Source of the DNA: Phycisphaerae bacterium
GTDB lineage: Bacteria; Planctomycetota; Phycisphaerae; UBA1845; UTPLA1
Reading direction: 5' to 3'
Length of the DNA stretch: 44,882 nucleotides
NCBI GenBank assembly: GCA_030593565.1
Contig: JAUVGW010000004.1
Location: forward strand, 1-44,882
Below are positions 9,578 to 17,049 of this stretch, piece after piece. Every line of letters begins with the position of its first letter. Position 1 is the first letter of the stretch. The position numbers and the translations under genes are program-made. Below the pieces are notes generated by a model, which was not told the DNA's origin, searched no databases, and saw only the letters and a program-made list of their open reading frames with translations.

Positions 9578-9606
9578 TTGACGATACTTAATTTGCCGAC
9601 TATGCT
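9578..9606 (+). promoter_or_regulatory. Sigma70-type promoter of the AAA ATPase gene
   Basis: TTGACG (9578-9583), 17 bases, TATGCT (9601-9606). The predicted start lies near 9613, leaving a leader of about 25 bases with GGAG (9627-9630) 8 bases before the ATG at 9639. The palindrome at 9539-9570 abuts the -35 box. Confidence 0.7.
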
Positions 9607-9638
9607 CAAAATGTACCCTCTTTGATGGAGACCTGAGT

Positions 9639-10832
9639 ATGAGCGAGAAGAATGGCAGGCGAAACCCGTTTCGACCTGGTGCGGGGCACATGCCGCCGTA
9701 TCTGGCAGGTCGCGAGAACGAAGAACAGGAGTTTCGGGTTCTACTACATCAAGAGGTGATTACGGACAACATGATTTTGACGGGCCTGCGTGGCGTCGGC
9801 AAAACCGTGCTGTTGGAGTATTTCAAACCGATTGCGCAAGAGGAGGGTTGGTTGTGGGCCAACACAGATCTTTCAGAATCGGTCAGCATCAGTGAGGATC
9901 GGGTTGCGAAACGCATGATAACCGATCTCTCCCCACTTACATCGTCACTGGTGGTAAGCCAGGAAGAAGCCACGCCTGTGTTCAGCAAGCCGCTCAAGAC
10001 TACCGAGCACAAACTGGACCACCGTTTTCTACAAACCCTATACGATGAAACGCCGGGACTGGTAACAGATAAAATCAAGGCCGTCTTTGAGATGTCATGG
10101 CGGTGTTTAGAGCGGGCGGGAAAAAGGGGCGTAGTCTTTGCATATGACGAGGCACAGACAATGGCGGATCACGTCGACAAAGGTGAATACCCCTTGGCCG
10201 TCATGCTTGAGGTGTTTCAATCGATTCAGCGCAAAGGCGCCCCTTTTTTGTTGGTGCTGACTGGCCTACCGACATTGTTCTCCAAACTAGTCGAATCGCG
10301 AACATACTCCGAGAGGATGTTCCATGTAGTGTTCCTTGACAGGCTCACAGATGATGCCTGCCGTGAAGCCATTCTCGAACCGCTGAGAGAATCGGACATA
10401 CAGTTATCTGGTGATTCGGTAGATACGATCGTCAATGTTTCTGGGGGATATCCTTACTTTATCCAGTTTATATGCCGCGAAGTCTACGACCTGTTTATCG
10501 CGGGGACAGAATCTGTCCCGGTAGAAGAGATAATCAGCAAGCTTGACGCAGATTTCTTTTCAGGACGATGGCAGCGATTGACTGATCGTCAGAAAGAGCT
10601 GCTGACCGTTGCCGCCCAGCTACCAGATTCCGATAAGGAGTTCACTGTCCAAGAGATCACAGATAGTTCTAAACACCTGCTGGAGAGAGGATTTAGTTCT
10701 AGCAACACAAATCAGATGCTAGGTGCGCTTTGTGACAAGGGTTTGGTGTTCAAGAATAGACACGGAAAATACTCCTTTGCAGTGCCCCTATTGGATCGTT
10801 TCATCAAGCGACAGGCACAAGAAGACTTATGA
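9639..10832 (+). CDS. AAA-type ATPase of the archaeal/ORC-like class with C-terminal winged helix
   Basis: 397 residues. An N-terminal YLAGRENEEQEF motif typical of Orc1/STAND-like ATPases precedes Walker A GLRGVGKT (residues 49-56). Walker B/DEAQ appears as VVFAYDEAQTM (about 163-175), and a sensor-like LVLTGLPTLF follows (about 205). The C-terminal third (about 310-397) looks like a winged helix (FTVQEITDSS, LCDKGLVFKNRHGKYSFAVPLL), which suggests DNA binding. No nuclease, transmembrane or protease domain is visible. Its base composition is visibly richer in A/T than all neighbours and its codon choice is less G/C-biased, which suggests transfer. It has its own promoter and operator-like palindrome. 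A defence, mobile-element or regulatory role is possible; the exact function is unknown. Confidence 0.88.
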   Translation: MSEKNGRRNPFRPGAGHMPPYLAGRENEEQEFRVLLHQEVITDNMILTGLRGVGKTVLLEYFKPIAQEEGWLWANTDLSESVSISEDRVAKRMITDLSPLTSSLVVSQEEATPVFSKPLKTTEHKLDHRFLQTLYDETPGLVTDKIKAVFEMSWRCLERAGKRGVVFAYDEAQTMADHVDKGEYPLAVMLEVFQSIQRKGAPFLLVLTGLPTLFSKLVESRTYSERMFHVVFLDRLTDDACREAILEPLRESDIQLSGDSVDTIVNVSGGYPYFIQFICREVYDLFIAGTESVPVEEIISKLDADFFSGRWQRLTDRQKELLTVAAQLPDSDKEFTVQEITDSSKHLLERGFSSSNTNQMLGALCDKGLVFKNRHGKYSFAVPLLDRFIKRQAQEDL

Positions 10833-10911
10833 CTTCTTTGTCATTGCGCTTTGGTCGTATTCTTTATCTCGTTTCAGGTGCCGCACGCCCCGGGGTCTGT
10901 CCGGCGGGAGG

Positions 10912-11640
10912 CTATTTGACGTGTTGTGGCGCTGCACAGCGCCGCTCGACCACGGACGTGTGATCCCGCTTGGGCTCGACAGGCGGAACCACCGGTGCCG
11001 TGTGCACCGCGTCGTCCACAGGCTGAGCGCGAGCAGCGTTGTTTCGCTTGCGGAGGTTGTGGAAGTACTCCCAGAACACCCAAACGACAAGGGCCGCCGC
11101 GAGAACCAGCAGTACAGCATAGGTGGCGATTCGTGCACCGCCAAGCAAATGGGCTAATTTGCCACTGAAATGCGCGCTCAGCCAGATCCAGGTCGGAACG
11201 GAGATCAGGGCTGCGATGCCGTCAATCAGGATGAACTTCCAGTAAGGCACACGAAATGCACCAGCCGTCAGGAACATGACCGCCCGCAGGCCGGGCATGA
11301 AGCGCGCGGCGAACAGGATCTTCGCGCCATGTTCCGTATACAAACGTCGGGCTTTTGCCATAAGCCACGGTTTCGCCACCCGCCGAAACCACCGGTGCTC
11401 CATAATGCTCGTACCGTACCGGTGCCCCATCCAGAACAGGATCGAGTCTCCCAGCAAGACACCAAGGAGGCCCGTAAAGATCATCATGCCCAAATCGGCC
11501 TGCCCACGATGAACCAACCAACCGGCCGCGACCAGCGGAATGTCTTCCGGCAACGGCAGCCCCAGCCCGGCGGCCATCAATACGACGAACAAGCCGAGGT
11601 AGGACCACTTCCCAAGGAATGCCTGGAAGAACTCGTTCAC
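10912..11640 (-). CDS. DedA family membrane protein (SNARE-associated/VTT domain)
   Basis: 242 residues from a GTG at 11640, chosen because GGAGG lies 5 bases upstream; a longer reading from a TTG at 11658 has no ribosome site. The DedA/VTT core is clear: GLGLPLPEDIPLVAAGWL near the N-terminus, the GDSILFWMGHRYG turn, and the FAARFMPGLRAVMFLTAGAF motif with the conserved Arg and Gly. Several membrane segments follow and the cytoplasmic tail is basic. DedA proteins are inner-membrane lipid scramblase or flippase-like proteins needed for envelope homeostasis, some of which recycle undecaprenyl phosphate; the substrate here is inferred only. It follows the HEAT-repeat gene with a gap of 14 bases, so the two are likely co-transcribed. 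Confidence 0.92.
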   Translation of the reverse strand: MNEFFQAFLGKWSYLGLFVVLMAAGLGLPLPEDIPLVAAGWLVHRGQADLGMMIFTGLLGVLLGDSILFWMGHRYGTSIMEHRWFRRVAKPWLMAKARRLYTEHGAKILFAARFMPGLRAVMFLTAGAFRVPYWKFILIDGIAALISVPTWIWLSAHFSGKLAHLLGGARIATYAVLLVLAAALVVWVFWEYFHNLRKRNNAARAQPVDDAVHTAPVVPPVEPKRDHTSVVERRCAAPQHVK

Positions 11641-11654
11641 GAAAACCTCCGAAG

Positions 11655-12671
11655 TCAACCGGCAGCATCATGCCCCGACTGTGCGAGGAATGATCCCACG
11701 ACTGTTACGGTTTGATGGCTCATCACATGCCGCTCAAGCCCGCGGATGGCTATCCGTGGGCCGCTGCCTCCCCCAACGGGAGCCACGAAAGGATTGAACG
11801 CGGTAGTGCTCATCGCGTCCAGGGCCTTCGCCGCGGCCCCGCGCACCCGCTCGTCGCCGTCCAGCAACAACATCTGCAACCAGGACCTATGGTGCATTCC
11901 CCCTCTTGTCTGCACGTAGCCTACCAGCCAGACACGTCGCTCCACCGATAGTGACGGCAGCCGCTTCTCCATCTCCTCGCGGCCGACCTCGCCCAGACGA
12001 AACAAGCCGGCACACGCCTCATCAACCGCAGCATCGACAATTGTCTTTTTCTCGACGTTGCCCAGGCATCGGCCCAGCACGTCCGCCGCGTGGGCCGGGG
12101 GCGACAACTCGCCCAGCGCCTCGACCGCCGCGGCGGCAACCGTCTCGCGACCGTCCTGCCGCAACTCGAACAACGCCCGTTCCACGCTTTCATGATTGAG
12201 GAACGCCCGAAGGATTTGAATGGCGGAGTATTGCTGCTGCTCCGATCTCGAGTCTCTCAGGCTTGCCAAAACCTCGGGCAGAACCAGGCGTGCCAACTTA
12301 GGCTTTGCCTTCACCCGCGCGGCTTGCTCCGCCAGTTCCTCGGGCGTTCGGTTTTGAAGGGAACTTACAACGTTGCGAACTTGTGTGTTCAACGCCTGTC
12401 GGCGATAGAACTGGTATGCCAGATAGGCGCCGGATCCGGCAATCGCTACCGTCAGGGCGCACGCACACGCCGCAACCAACACGTGACCGAGCAAGCTGCC
12501 ACGCCACCCGTCTGATGACGGCGCCACACTGTTTTCGTTCTGGGGCTCCACGTTAGCCGAGCTCCCGGAGGGTAGCTCCCTGCGCGACGTTGACGCGCCG
12601 AGGATGTCTACCCGACCAACAATCGGCCCGCCGGGGCTGGCCGAATAACCTAAAGTTTCTCGCTCCATCAT
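11655..12671 (-). CDS. HEAT-repeat protein with one membrane anchor
   Basis: About 338 residues from the tandem ATGs at 12671/12668; an upstream GTG at 12716 is also in frame and the start is uncertain. A hydrophilic N-terminus is followed by one membrane helix (VLVAACACALTVAIAGSGAYLAY) and then alpha-helical repeats with the HEAT/PBS-lyase-like pattern (AIQILRAFLNHESVERALFELRQDG, AAAAVEALGELSPPAHAADVLGRCL, VRGAAAKALDAM). Such domains act as protein-interaction scaffolds. No enzymatic motif. Located between parB and dedA on the same strand; a hairpin repeat at 12811-12894 separates it from parB. Confidence 0.75.
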   Translation of the reverse strand: MMERETLGYSASPGGPIVGRVDILGASTSRRELPSGSSANVEPQNENSVAPSSDGWRGSLLGHVLVAACACALTVAIAGSGAYLAYQFYRRQALNTQVRNVVSSLQNRTPEELAEQAARVKAKPKLARLVLPEVLASLRDSRSEQQQYSAIQILRAFLNHESVERALFELRQDGRETVAAAAVEALGELSPPAHAADVLGRCLGNVEKKTIVDAAVDEACAGLFRLGEVGREEMEKRLPSLSVERRVWLVGYVQTRGGMHHRSWLQMLLLDGDERVRGAAAKALDAMSTTAFNPFVAPVGGGSGPRIAIRGLERHVMSHQTVTVVGSFLAQSGHDAAG

Positions 12672-12810
12672 ACGCGGCGAGCAAACGCTGCCGCAGGATT
12701 GCCTGCGTCGCCACACCCGCCGCCTGGCACAACTTATCTACTTTTGCCCGCCATCGCCTCTACCCCGGGGGCCCTGACAAAATCGGCGGGACGCTTCTCA
12801 GTGCCGCGAG

Positions 12811-12894
12811 ATGTAGCGTCGCCCCCCGCGGCCGACGTAAGCGTGGAGTGCCCCCACAGTACTTCACGTCGGCCGACGGGGGCCGACGCTACAT
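12811..12894. repeat. Dispersed palindromic repeat, copy 1
   Basis: Imperfect inverted repeat: left arm 12811-12838 (begins atgtagcgtcg), right arm 12866-12894 (ends ccgacgctacat). It belongs to the family whose ends read GTAGCGGCCGAC and GTCGG(A/C)CGCTAC, also at 14558, 29850, 35841, 40001 and 40169. This is the most diverged copy. It lies between parB and the HEAT-repeat gene and could form a transcription-pausing hairpin. Confidence 0.8.
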
Positions 12895-12930
12895 TCGGTG
12901 TCGCAGCCCACCGAATCTGTCACGGCCCCC

Positions 12931-13872
12931 CTATACCGTCCCCTCCTGCTCCACGCCCAGCGACCCCGTGATGCGCTCGAAGTCTTCCAAACTGTAGTAC
13001 TCGATCATCAGCCTGCCCGAGTGCCGGCGGCGGCCTTCCCGAATCGTCACCCGAGTGCGGAGCGCGGCAGTCAGCCTTTCCTCCATTTCTCGAACGGCGG
13101 GCCGAATCGGCGTGGGCGCCTTCCGGTTCGGTTTATCGCGACGCCGCGCATCCACAATGGCCGTTTCCAGCCGCCTGACGGACCATCTCTCCTTAACAGC
13201 TCTTTCACAATAGGACCATTGAGTCTTATGGTCCGAAAGACCGAGCAATGCCTTTGCATGACCAACACCCACCTCGCCCGCCTCTATTCGCTCAATCACT
13301 TCCGGCGCAAGGCCCAGCAGGCGGATGTAGTTGGTCACGGTTGCCCGATCCTCGCCAACCCGCCGCGCGATCTCCTCATGGGACAACTCACGCTGCTCGC
13401 AGAGCACACGGTATGCCCGGGCTCGGTCGATCGCGTTCAAGTCCTCGCGGTGAACGTTCTCGATCAATGCCAGTTCAAGCAGCTCATCATCAGGCGTAGA
13501 CCTCAAAACCACCGGGATCACCGCCAACCCTGCCAGCCTTGCCGCACGCAATCGCCTCTCGCCCGCGATCAATTCGTAGCCGGTACTGGTGGGCCGAGCC
13601 ACGACGGGCTGCAAGGCACCCTTTTCCTTGAGCGACGCAGCCAAGGACGCAAGGGCGCGCTCGTCGAAGTGGCGCCGTGGCTGGAGAGGATTCCGCTGAA
13701 TCCGATCGACCGGAATCATCAGAAGCCGGTTAGTAGGCGGCACTCCGAGGAATGCCGAAGGACCAAGCTCGACGGAATCATGACGATCCAGGGTCCCGTC
13801 CGTCTCCTGTGGCGGTTCAGGGGTAATCAGAGATGACAGGCCCCTACCCAGCCGACGCGTGTTCTTGGGCAT
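12931..13872 (-). CDS. parB: Chromosome partition protein ParB
   Basis: 313 residues from the ATG at 13872 (AGGAGGG about 6 bases upstream; a GTG one codon earlier is less likely). The N-terminus MPKNTRRLGRGLSSLI is the classic ParB tail that contacts ParA. The ParB/CTPase domain shows NPLQPRRHFDE (about 60-70), GYELIAGERRLRAA with the GERR CTP-binding motif (about 100-115), and ENVHREDLNAIDRARAY (about 139-155). The helix-turn-helix SHEEIARRVGEDRATVTNYIRLLGL (about 163-188) binds parS, and a C-terminal dimer domain follows. Two parS cores lie upstream at 13977 and 14186. Genes for ParA, RsmG or MnmG, often adjacent, are not in this window, so ParB is locally unpaired. Confidence 0.96.
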   Translation of the reverse strand: MPKNTRRLGRGLSSLITPEPPQETDGTLDRHDSVELGPSAFLGVPPTNRLLMIPVDRIQRNPLQPRRHFDERALASLAASLKEKGALQPVVARPTSTGYELIAGERRLRAARLAGLAVIPVVLRSTPDDELLELALIENVHREDLNAIDRARAYRVLCEQRELSHEEIARRVGEDRATVTNYIRLLGLAPEVIERIEAGEVGVGHAKALLGLSDHKTQWSYCERAVKERWSVRRLETAIVDARRRDKPNRKAPTPIRPAVREMEERLTAALRTRVTIREGRRRHSGRLMIEYYSLEDFERITGSLGVEQEGTV

Positions 13873-13976
13873 CACGAGCCCTCCTGTGGTGCTAGTGGCG
13901 TTTGATTATGGTGCCAGCTCGGGGGCATGGTAGCCTAGCGACCCACCACACACAACCGCGCATTCGAGGAATCATG

Positions 13977-13992
13977 TGTTCCACGTGGAACA
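13977..13992. promoter_or_regulatory. parS: parS centromere site 1
   Basis: TGTTCCACGTGGAACA, a perfect 16-base palindrome that matches the bacterial parS consensus TGTTNCACGTGNAACA in every fixed position. It lies about 105 bases upstream of parB. ParB dimers load here and slide using CTP. Confidence 0.93.
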
Positions 13993-14185
13993 GTGCGTCG
14001 AAACGGCCCGAGAAAGCGAGAACTAAGGCAACAACCCACCCCTTCGCTTGCAACTATAGGGTTTTAAGAAATCCTGAAGCGACCGACCTCCGTGTCGGAC
14101 GACGAATACCAACCACCCTTGACGGCCGACAGGGGCGGCGGCCGCGACTCCCCTTCTTAAACTGCCCTAGTGCATCGCCACAGCA

Positions 14186-14201
14186 CGTTCCACGTGGAAC
14201 A
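14186..14201. promoter_or_regulatory. parS: parS centromere site 2
   Basis: CGTTCCACGTGGAACA holds the same perfect 14-base palindromic core GTTCCACGTGGAAC (14187-14200) as site 1, with one outer-base change. Centre-to-centre distance to site 1 is 209 bases. Confidence 0.9.
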
Positions 14202-14557
14202 GCAATTCATGTGTACATGCGATTGCGGAATGCGGAACAACCAGCTTGCCTCCCAACTCAAACTGAGCGATTCATCCAATGGGGAACCATTGCCTCCAGC
14301 CCCCGAGCCGCCTTTTTCACCTGAGCGCCCCAAACACCTGGGAACCGCCACGCGGGCCAAAGCCTGCGGCTCACGGAGCCTGTCCCCTACCGGAATACCG
14401 GAAGATGGAAGCGTTTGGAGCAAGCTACAACAGAATAGGCTCCGATATTACCCCGCCGCTTCTCTATTCCGAGCGAATGGGCCGAGCATACTCTGCGATA
14501 TCACCGATACGTCGTGTTCACTGCTCTGCTGAGCCTAGCAGCCCGTGGCAAAAGTAA

Positions 14558-14642
14558 TGTAGCGGCCGACCCCCGTGTCGGCCGAGCCCGTGAGCGGCTG
14601 TTATCCCGTACTCTACGGCCGACACGGGGGTCGGCCGCTACA
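14558..14642. repeat. Dispersed palindromic repeat, copy 2 (perfect arms)
   Basis: Perfect 27-base arms (14558-14584 and 14616-14642) beginning tgtagcggccgac. The right flank, catccgccattcttgcgatt, recurs with one change next to copy 6 at 40241, so the repeat travels with flanking sequence. The 17-mer agcagcccgtggcaaaa at 14537-14553 just outside it recurs inverted at 15561-15577. Confidence 0.88.
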
Positions 14643-14789
14643 TCCGCCATTCTTGCGATTGCCTTGGCGCGTGGACAACTCGTGAGTCGACTTCCTCGCC
14701 ACAAAGACCGACGACACGTTAAAATAGAAGGATGGCTCCATCGAAACGAACTCCAGACATCATAAGGTCTAGTTAAGGGGGACCGAAGA

Positions 14790-15044
14790 ATGCGAAGATA
14801 CAAAGGTATCCTTATTATAGTAGTTGTGGCGGCGTTCGCTGCGGGGTGTGGTGATCCGTATTCGCAAAGAAGGATCGCGCTCAGACGAGAATCGGCCCAC
14901 TTTGCGACGGAGACTATCAGACTAGGCGAGGAACACCGCCGTGAGTTCCGGCAGCGCACGAGAGACGATATGAACAAGTGGTGGCGGACAGACACGGAAC
15001 GATTCAATCATCGCGTTCAGATGATCGGCGATTACGTCTGGTGA
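14790..15044 (+). CDS. Small lipoprotein
   Basis: 84 residues. A short basic start (MRRYKG), a hydrophobic stretch and a lipobox AAGC at about residues 17-20 predict cleavage by signal peptidase II and lipid attachment. The mature part is hydrophilic, helical and rich in Arg and Glu (RRESAHFATETIRLGEEHRREF), with no known domain. AAGGGGG lies about 8 bases upstream of the ATG. The next gene starts 70 bases downstream on the same strand. Confidence 0.75.
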   Translation: MRRYKGILIIVVVAAFAAGCGDPYSQRRIALRRESAHFATETIRLGEEHRREFRQRTRDDMNKWWRTDTERFNHRVQMIGDYVW

Positions 15045-15114
15045 CGGAACGCTTGCGCCTAGGGCGGGGGACAATGTTGATGGACGGCCGGGCGGGGCCG
15101 CGCGGAGGACAGCC

Positions 15115-15477
15115 ATGATTCAGTGCGGCGATTGTGAGTATTTCAATCGGGGGGGCAAGAATCAACTTTCGTTCAAGTGCGATCCCTTTGCGACGATCAA
15201 GGAGCCGGAATGCCTGGCAAAATGGCAGCTCCTGCGGACCTCGGAATTGCTTCAGAAGATGGATCGCATGGTCCGCGCATACGAAGCGACACTAGATATA
15301 TACAGGCGTATACAACCGCTCCAGGAAAAAATGTTCCGTCACATGGAGCGGGAAGTCGACGACCTGGATGAGGGCAACGGCTGGAAACACGAGGATGACC
15401 AAAGCGATAGCGATGATGAGGACGGGGGGCTGGCTGATCCGGGGGATTCACCCTGGTCTGATATGGACCCGCGCTAG
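15115..15477 (+). CDS. Small four-cysteine protein, probable zinc ribbon
   Basis: 120 residues. The N-terminus carries Cys4-x2-Cys7 (MIQCGDC), Cys22 (SFKCDP) and Cys33 (EPECLAKW), a spacing that could bind zinc. The middle is a helical segment (DRMVRAYEATLDIYRRIQPLQEKMFRHMEREVDDLDE) and the C-terminus is very acidic. A GGAGG site lies 8 bases before the ATG. It has no signal peptide and is likely cytosolic. It resembles conserved planctomycete proteins of unknown function, but I recall this by pattern only. Possibly co-transcribed with the lipoprotein gene upstream. Confidence 0.72.
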   Translation: MIQCGDCEYFNRGGKNQLSFKCDPFATIKEPECLAKWQLLRTSELLQKMDRMVRAYEATLDIYRRIQPLQEKMFRHMEREVDDLDEGNGWKHEDDQSDSDDEDGGLADPGDSPWSDMDPR

Positions 15478-15577
15478 CAGCCCGCGGAAAAACTGTGGCA
15501 CCGGCATCTCGCCGGTAGTTTTCACGGTCGAGAACAGCGTTTCTGGATCACCGCTTTTCCTTTTGCCACGGGCTGCT
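15476..15577. repeat. Inverted-repeat element with AGCAGCCCG ends
   Basis: Ends agcagcccg (15476-15484) and cgggctgct (15569-15577) are inverted copies, and the left end overlaps the stop codon of the four-Cys gene. Inside is the hairpin tgtggcaccgg...ccggtag (15494-15518), which recurs at 20511, 39718 and 43093. The right end matches, inverted, the 17-mer at 14537-14553. The rest of the gap to 15738 shows no gene. Confidence 0.65.
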
Positions 15578-15738
15578 AATGTGCCGCCATACGAAAAGGT
15601 GCGGGTAGTAGCGTCGGCCCAACCCACTACATTTCTGAGGCACTGCACGGCTGCGCCGGAAGCCTGCGGCTCGAGACGCGCCTTCTATCGCCATCATAAT
15701 AGACTGCCGTAGCTATATGGTTGCGGCGTGGAAGGAGA

Positions 15739-16467
15739 TCATCCCGGGCGAACCCGGCGGCCCGAGGGCGACACGTGCATGGGGTCCCTCGGATCCGCGG
15801 ATGGCGCGAGAAACGACGCGAATTCATCCGGGGACGGGGAGGCCTTGACGACCCGTGCGGGTACGCCCACCACGGTTGTCATCGGGTCGACGTCCTGCGT
15901 AACGACCGCGCCGGCCCCGACGACGGCCTCAAAGCCTATTCTGATGTTCTGAACGACGGTGGCACCGATGCCCACAAAGGCGCCGGACTCGACGGTGACA
16001 TGGCCGGCGAGGCGGACACCCGGACAGACGTGAGCGCTGGTGCCGATCATGGATTCGTGGTCGACGATACAGCCTGTATTGAGGATAGCGTAATCCCCGA
16101 TTTGGCAATGCGCGCACACGAGGGCGCCGGCCGCGATGACGACGCCTTTTCCGAGGGAAACACTTCCGGCGAGTTGGGCGGATGGATGCACCGCGCTGAC
16201 GATGTCGAGGCCTTCCCGTTCGATGACGTCTCCAAATCCTCGGCGCAGGCCGTTGTCTCCGATTGCGACGATCGCGCCCGGGATGCCCCGGCTTTGGATA
16301 TCCTGCAATCGTTCCATGCCGCCGAGGACCGGGAGGCCGTCGATTCGCCGGCCGAGGAGGGCCTTGTTGTTGTCGAGGAACCCAATGGGTTTGTGTTGTC
16401 CGGCCTGGAGGAGGATGTCCAGGACGACTCGTCCGTGTCCGCCGGCACCTAGGATAATGACATCCAT
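15739..16467 (-). CDS. NeuD/PglD-like sugar O- or N-acetyltransferase
   Basis: 242 residues, normal for the NeuD family. The N-terminal PglD-type subdomain starts DVIILGAGGHGRVVLDIL and binds the sugar nucleotide. From about residue 95 a left-handed beta-helix of hexapeptide repeats follows (SVSLGKGVVIAAGALVCAHCQIGDYAILNTGCIVDH), with the catalytic-type His in IVDHES, ending VVGVPARVVK. These enzymes acetylate bacterial surface sugars using acetyl-CoA. AAAGGA precedes the ATG. It faces away from the exopolysaccharide locus that starts 580 bases on, which fits a role in decorating the same polymer, although that link is inferred from position. Confidence 0.88.
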   Translation of the reverse strand: MDVIILGAGGHGRVVLDILLQAGQHKPIGFLDNNKALLGRRIDGLPVLGGMERLQDIQSRGIPGAIVAIGDNGLRRGFGDVIEREGLDIVSAVHPSAQLAGSVSLGKGVVIAAGALVCAHCQIGDYAILNTGCIVDHESMIGTSAHVCPGVRLAGHVTVESGAFVGIGATVVQNIRIGFEAVVGAGAVVTQDVDPMTTVVGVPARVVKASPSPDEFASFLAPSADPRDPMHVSPSGRRVRPG

Positions 16468-17049
16468 GGTTGAAATCCTTTGGCTGGCGCCCGTTTAGCC
16501 GGTTTTCATGGGGACGGAGGATTGAAGCGGCCGCCCCCGGTCGTGGGTATTCAACGGCTTGCTCGCTCGCCGTAGGGACTATCGGTACCGGCGGCACAGT
16601 GGCTGAACCACGGGAGTGCGAGGACGTACGAATATCGAGGGATGTCTGCCGCGCAGTATTTGCGCGTTTGGAGTGGGGGCAAGTATCGCAATGCCAGCAT
16701 TGGAGAGGCGGCGGGAGGCACATCAAGCTGCCAAAATGGGCTGTCGTTAGTCGTTTATCGGCCGAAAGGGCTTAATCTGCCGGCACTTGCGCGATTTCTG
16801 CGCGACTCGCAAGATCTGCTGGAAAGCGTTGTATACGCATACAGAAAGCTTCTTATCGGGTGTCAATGGTGTCGATAAGAGCGGACGAGGTTCTGATGAA
16901 ACACAGGGATCTGCAATTAGTCAGGAGTTGCGCGCGTGTCTACGCCACAAATATCGCACATCGCTGAGTGCATTCGGTCCAGGGGGTGGGCAGGGACGAA
17001 CGGATGGCAGCGTGAGGCTGGCTGGGCTCAGAGAAAGGAAGGACCCGTG
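16468..17049. other. Divergent control region of the polysaccharide locus
   Basis: About 580 bases between the divergent NeuD-like gene and the export lipoprotein gene with no convincing gene. A short inverted repeat, cttatcg against cgataag, sits near 16852-16879. No consensus sigma70 or sigma54 promoter stands out, and no riboswitch motif is evident. The 78-residue frame at 16642-16878 has no ribosome site or recognisable feature. Confidence 0.4.

Larger units (their letters stand above)
13873..14789. other. Non-coding interval with parS sites and repeats
   Basis: No convincing gene is visible on either strand over these 917 bases. The interval holds two parS sites (13977, 14186), a dispersed 17-mer at 14537-14553, a perfect palindromic repeat at 14558-14642 and the leader of the following lipoprotein gene. 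It is probably a ParB-loading region and intergenic spacer rather than decayed coding sequence. Confidence 0.6.

Noticed and set aside
16790-16830. Sigma54 promoter before the export lipoprotein gene
   Set aside because: A GGCAC-TTGC-like string occurs, but the spacing between the GG and GC elements is wrong.
16642-16878. 78-residue plus-strand frame upstream of the export lipoprotein
   Set aside because: No ribosome site, no domain, composition unremarkable; treated as non-coding leader or spacer.
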